From Scatosoma sp045588185 (GTDB taxonomy: Bacteria; Bacillota; Clostridia; Christensenellales; Borkfalkiaceae), in contig JAZNDR010000088.1 of the NCBI GenBank assembly GCA_045588185.1, positions 1 through 37,398 of the forward strand: a stretch of 37,398 bases of DNA, in the 5' to 3' direction. A program made the position numbers and the translations under genes. Shown here one piece after another: positions 35,301 to 37,398 of this stretch. The stretch's first letter is position 1; each line of letters starts with the position of its first letter. The notes under the pieces are model-generated. The model made no database searches. It was not told where the DNA came from and saw nothing but the letters and a program-made list of their open reading frames with translations.

Positions 35301-36115
35301 AGCAATATAAATTCGGCAGTGCGCTTGATTACAGCACAGGCGAATGGTCGATAAAATATAGCGTATACCCCAACCGCTTGGACGGACATACGGGTGGCTT
35401 TACGGGTATTTTCGACGGTAACGGCTATACCATTAAAAATATCACAATCAAGAACAACGGTTTGTTCGGTATGGTAAACGGCGGAACGATTAAGAACGTA
35501 AACGTAGAAAACAATACCGTGTATGCAAATCAATCGTATAACCGAGGCTTATTAGCGTATTCGATGAATAACGCAATTCTCGAAAACGTGCGCGTATCGG
35601 GCGCAATCAGCGACGACTATTATAAATGGGATTCGACCTTGAATGATAACGCGGGCGGTTGGACGGAAACGGCAGTCGATTACGCAAACAATGCGTGGAA
35701 TCGCGGCTTCCTTGCCTATATAGGTGGTGGTAGCTCAACGAGATTTACCAACTGCATCTTCAATTGTACCGATATTGAGGGTACGAATAAAGAACACCCC
35801 AAAGCTTACGGCTCGTTGTTTGCGTACGTTTGTAGCGGAAACAGTACGGCAACCCGTGACTTTGCCGATACGAATATGTCGAATACGTATGTAATTTCTA
35901 ATTACGCGTTGTTCGTAAACGGCAATACGGTACACGACGCAAGCAATATAGAAAATGCGAATGCAACCAAGACGTACGAAAACGTTAAACGTTACGAAAC
36001 GGCGGAAGCAATGAAAACGGCAAACGGTACTTACACGGCGTTTGAAGAGAGTGGCCTTTGGCACTTGGACGAGAACGGACTTCCTGCTTGGGGTAAGGCA
36101 ACCGTTTCGCAGTAA
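32312..36115 (+). CDS. Large modular secreted protein with two tandem GLUG-like beta-helix modules
   Basis: A 1267-residue exported protein. The signal peptide ends at a weak lipobox, FWGC (Cys23). Residues about 30-225 are two Ig-like domains shared with the preceding gene. The remainder is two copies of a module of about 510 residues (roughly 235-757 and 760-1267). Each copy has an Ig-like part, a VYxGETxxFSAxDGTLP segment (near 323 and 855), a KAYTKVIxNQxDLL segment (near 403 and 929), and a GLUG-type parallel beta-helix repeat with FDGNGxTIKNI and YGLFGMVNGGTIKNVN or its close match (near 496-535 and 1028-1065). Each copy closes with DENGLPxW. No catalytic motif or wall anchor was seen. 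TTAGGAG precedes the start. Binding or adhesion to polysaccharide is a reasonable guess. Confidence 0.7.
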   Translation: MKKFTKIIAASFMALTVGAFWGCRPDDNTDSGSTGPNSSDVDVVFDGFVNAEEINMLVGDQQTPTTNFSGLNVSASYESSAPNIVSVDQTGALTALRAGDATITLTYGAYKDTLIVHSSFGDYVPVLVFDESLQDSVIINKNEELNVAAHVFFNNKDFEANSVTYEILKEDGSVATADDAIIADGVFTAKKVGKYTVHLTATWSNFTGQGLTKSIAIEANNAIELYINDGSKTKFGFSGDEIYTTASFDGKTWNNQIPFEIVAKNAGVAVTPTLNWKENADCVVYDETAKTLTGVKAGTVTLEIVYGKVKQEISVLITPVEAVYQGETIVFSAMDGTLPLEEIFGEEVELYSAYQIEDGEKTTEFEIKFNKVKGVDALVTKDGPAELTLLVNTQQAGYKINVKAYTKVIKNQSDLLNAFQLRTDNSTVDSYGRISVHTNEQSGYYILANDIEGNGLPYNVLSETVSYMFADPHKLGAKAQSAGKATKFYEAGHLHTGGLTGTFDGNGHTIKNIVISEYGLFGMVNGGTIKNVNIENASFVGRYGQMQTALGASLYNATLENVNISTQKIGGSCYKAVTENGATTGYASELSTDQSTVGASCALLAYTLAGDITMKNCVFTVPEVTAVDKIEEKATNVWPYSMGSLFCYVTGTQGEMSTFTTNLSGVYVISPVKLGYFLSGSRADSVVYAYDNSGIKDDYNSSYEAKSKADEIAPYLIGFNRYADETAMQTANNDYSAFIQSGYWVMDENGLPVWNSRPISFTVNGSDTLEYTLYTQSSYAGNEYAVSMPFVVSGLHGTETITPDIEWISGAEYVTYNATAKTLTANGTEGVAVAKISYGGIIREVVITVSRPSVVYGETVLFSAQDGTLPVNEICGEDVTLVSVTSSDGSVLTVENNVISGITVDNTMGPKNLTLWLETETGYYEVNVKAYTKVIYNQADLLSALGVKTVARRNINGSQGFYDLNDNNGCYILANDIVGTGEVYDVMANATDETADEQYKFGSALDYSTGEWSIKYSVYPNRLDGHTGGFTGIFDGNGYTIKNITIKNNGLFGMVNGGTIKNVNVENNTVYANQSYNRGLLAYSMNNAILENVRVSGAISDDYYKWDSTLNDNAGGWTETAVDYANNAWNRGFLAYIGGGSSTRFTNCIFNCTDIEGTNKEHPKAYGSLFAYVCSGNSTATRDFADTNMSNTYVISNYALFVNGNTVHDASNIENANATKTYENVKRYETAEAMKTANGTYTAFEESGLWHLDENGLPAWGKATVSQ

Positions 36116-36181
36116 TAAAATCTTAAAAGAAAATTATCCTTGGCAACAGGGAAATAAATAAAACAGAGAGGTGGCGGATAA

Positions 36182-36316
36182 ATGAAAAAAACCTACAAAC
36201 CCGTAGAGATCGACTTGATCGCTACAAACCTGCCGGACGTTTTAACGGTTATTTCCGGTGAAGACGACCCTTCGGAATTCAACTGGGGACAGTGGATTCC
36301 CGGAACAGGTAATTAA
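36182..36316 (+). CDS. 44-residue conserved-looking small peptide
   Basis: A short reading frame with a strong site (GAGAGGTGG) before the ATG. The peptide starts MKKTYKPVEIDLIATNLPDV, continues LTVISGEDD, and ends with FNWGQWIPGTGN. It has no hydrophobic signal core. The layout of a lysine-rich start with a KPxxE/D motif, a short hydrophobic stretch ending in a DVLT-like step, then Ser-Gly, acidic residues and aromatic-Gly residues resembles small unnamed peptides I recall in anaerobic gut bacteria; this resemblance is from memory and unproven. It lies 66 bases after the beta-helix protein and 14 bases before a secreted protein, so it belongs to that transcript. Function unknown; a peptide precursor or a chaperone-like partner are possibilities. 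Confidence 0.6.
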   Translation: MKKTYKPVEIDLIATNLPDVLTVISGEDDPSEFNWGQWIPGTGN

Positions 36317-36330
36317 AGGAGGAAAAAGGC

Positions 36331-37398
36331 ATGAAAACAAAAACAAAGAAAACAACCTTGTGCGCCGTTTTTGCACTTTGCTCTGCTTGCGTAACACTCG
36401 GCGTTGGCGCAGGAATTAAAGCAGAAGCAACCACGGAAAGCACAGAACCCGTAACGGCGGTTTTCGCTATGGAAGACGGCGCTTCCGTCTGCACGGCAAC
36501 GGGCTATGCAGGTATTCGTTGGACGACGAATATCAATAAGAAGTTTTACGAAGACAACGAGCTTGATTTCACCACGACGAAATTCTACACGCTTATCGCG
36601 CCTGCAAGCCTCGGCACGGAAAATCTTACCTATGATAAAATAGCCGACTATGAAGGTACGGAGTACGAATTTACCGTTTTAGAGCGCAGACCTTTATTCG
36701 ACGCGGACGGAAACGGCAAATTTACCGCTTCGATAAAATATACGCTTGAAGAAGCGGGTTTGAATTTGGAAGTGGGTTCGGAAATGGAACTTATCGCGCG
36801 CTCGTTTGCGGTAAAGGCGGATGGTACGGTCGTACCCGCGGGAGAAGCAGATTGCGCCCGTAGTATGGAAGGCGTAGCAACCGCGGCTTTGGTGGCAGGC
36901 AACACCAACAAAGAAACGCTGAAAAACTACTTAAATATTGAAAATGCCGAAGATACGACTGCGACGGCGTTAAGCGGTAAGGACGGCTATTATCAGGCAG
37001 ACGTAAACGCGGGTAAAATCAATATCGCAGGCGCGCCCGAGGATACCTATTCCTTATACGCAGGAGCGAAATTGCTCAAAAAGGACGTTGCAATCAACGG
37101 TAACGCTACGTTTGAGCTTACTGAATTTCTTTCTAACGTAACGGCGGAAGACTTAGGCGGATACAAAGACCTGCACCTCGTTGGCGATAACGGCACTCTG
37201 TACTCGCAATCGGTGCGTTACGTTTCCCGTATGATTTATAATCAAAGTGATTTATATGAAGCCTTAAAACTTACTGGTTATACTTCAAGCAGTGCTGTTG
37301 GTAACGGGCATTGGTATACGTTTAACGATACGCATAACGGATATTACGTATTGGCGAACGATATTATAAGCGATGGAAGCGAAGAATACGACGTATGT
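36331..37398 (+). CDS. Secreted modular protein, truncated by the window end
   Basis: The first 356 codons of a longer gene; the frame is open to the last base. The signal peptide core is CAVFALCSACVTLGVGAGI, with likely cleavage around AEA near residue 32, and no clear lipobox. Residues about 43-195 form a beta-sandwich with YAGIRWTTNINKKFYED, FYTLIAPASLG and IARSFAVKADGT, a domain pattern that recurs in exported clostridial proteins. From about residue 297 the text RMIYNQSDLYEAL and then GYYVLANDI matches the KVIxNQxDLL...ILANDI segment of the preceding 1267-residue protein, so the same beta-helix module is expected beyond the window. AAAGGAGG (36314-36321) overlaps the stop of the small peptide gene and gives a strong start. 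Confidence 0.75.
   Translation, partial: MKTKTKKTTLCAVFALCSACVTLGVGAGIKAEATTESTEPVTAVFAMEDGASVCTATGYAGIRWTTNINKKFYEDNELDFTTTKFYTLIAPASLGTENLTYDKIADYEGTEYEFTVLERRPLFDADGNGKFTASIKYTLEEAGLNLEVGSEMELIARSFAVKADGTVVPAGEADCARSMEGVATAALVAGNTNKETLKNYLNIENAEDTTATALSGKDGYYQADVNAGKINIAGAPEDTYSLYAGAKLLKKDVAINGNATFELTEFLSNVTAEDLGGYKDLHLVGDNGTLYSQSVRYVSRMIYNQSDLYEALKLTGYTSSSAVGNGHWYTFNDTHNGYYVLANDIISDGSEEYDVC

Noticed and set aside
33800..35520. Recombinational or CRISPR-like repeat array suggested by recurring similar blocks
   Set aside because: The similarity follows codons, with silent differences, and is explained by the duplicated protein module. There are no short regularly spaced repeats.
35900..36115. 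C-terminal sortase (LPxTG) anchor on the 1267-residue protein
   Set aside because: The protein ends just after DENGLPAWGKATVSQ with no hydrophobic segment or basic tail, so there is no sortase signal.

Overview
The window looks like a chromosomal carbohydrate-utilisation region of a low-to-moderate GC, Gram-positive-type bacterium. The most likely source is an uncultured anaerobic gut Clostridia relative. This placement is inferred from AGGAGG-type ribosome binding sites, near-consensus sigma-A promoters, Ser/Glu-rich lipoprotein N-termini, an ABC importer without its own ATPase, AraC-type regulators and the absence of SusC/SusD-like genes. No rRNA, tRNA, CRISPR array, transposase or phage gene was seen, and no gene-free stretch exceeds 300 bases.

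Region 1 (1-7460): a GNAT acetyltransferase converges on an AraC regulator. The regulator is divergent from a tightly packed operon at 1883-7448. That operon encodes an amidohydrolase/deacetylase, an NAD-dependent epimerase/reductase-like protein, a zinc-independent MDR oxidoreductase, a type I dehydroquinate-dehydratase-like Schiff-base enzyme, an SDR oxidoreductase and an EamA/DMT transporter. It looks like an import or export plus catabolic route for a small cyclic or acylated compound that I cannot name.

Region 2 (7476-9502): a GH99/WbsX-like protein on the minus strand is divergent from a second AraC regulator. The space between them holds a perfect TTGACA-17-TATAAT promoter and an exact 12-bp inverted repeat.

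Region 3 (9576-21819): one long operon of glycan-processing enzymes, none with a signal peptide. In order they are a DUF5107/TPR protein, a DUF6067-like TIM-barrel protein, a clan GH-A hydrolase, a GH127-type beta-L-arabinofuranosidase, a third AraC regulator, a GH2 enzyme and a CE15-type glucuronoyl esterase. They should work in the cytoplasm on imported oligosaccharides.

Region 4 (22087-37398): a strong extended -10 promoter precedes a lipoprotein sugar-binding protein and two permeases. These are followed by a run of exported proteins: a 1098-aa Ig-like protein, a DUF4838 lipoprotein, two small Ig-like lipoproteins, and a 1267-aa protein built from two tandem copies of a roughly 510-residue module. 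Next come a 44-aa peptide gene and a truncated secreted protein in which a third copy of the module begins.

Taken together, regions 3 and 4 resemble a Gram-positive polysaccharide-utilisation locus. Surface lipoproteins would capture and trim a complex glycan, the ABC importer would bring in oligosaccharides, and cytoplasmic GH127, GH2, GH-A and CE15 enzymes would finish them. The enzyme set suggests a substrate with arabinofuranose and esterified uronic acid, such as a glucuronoarabinoxylan or arabinogalactan/pectic side chain; this is inference. The exported block holds the least-described parts.
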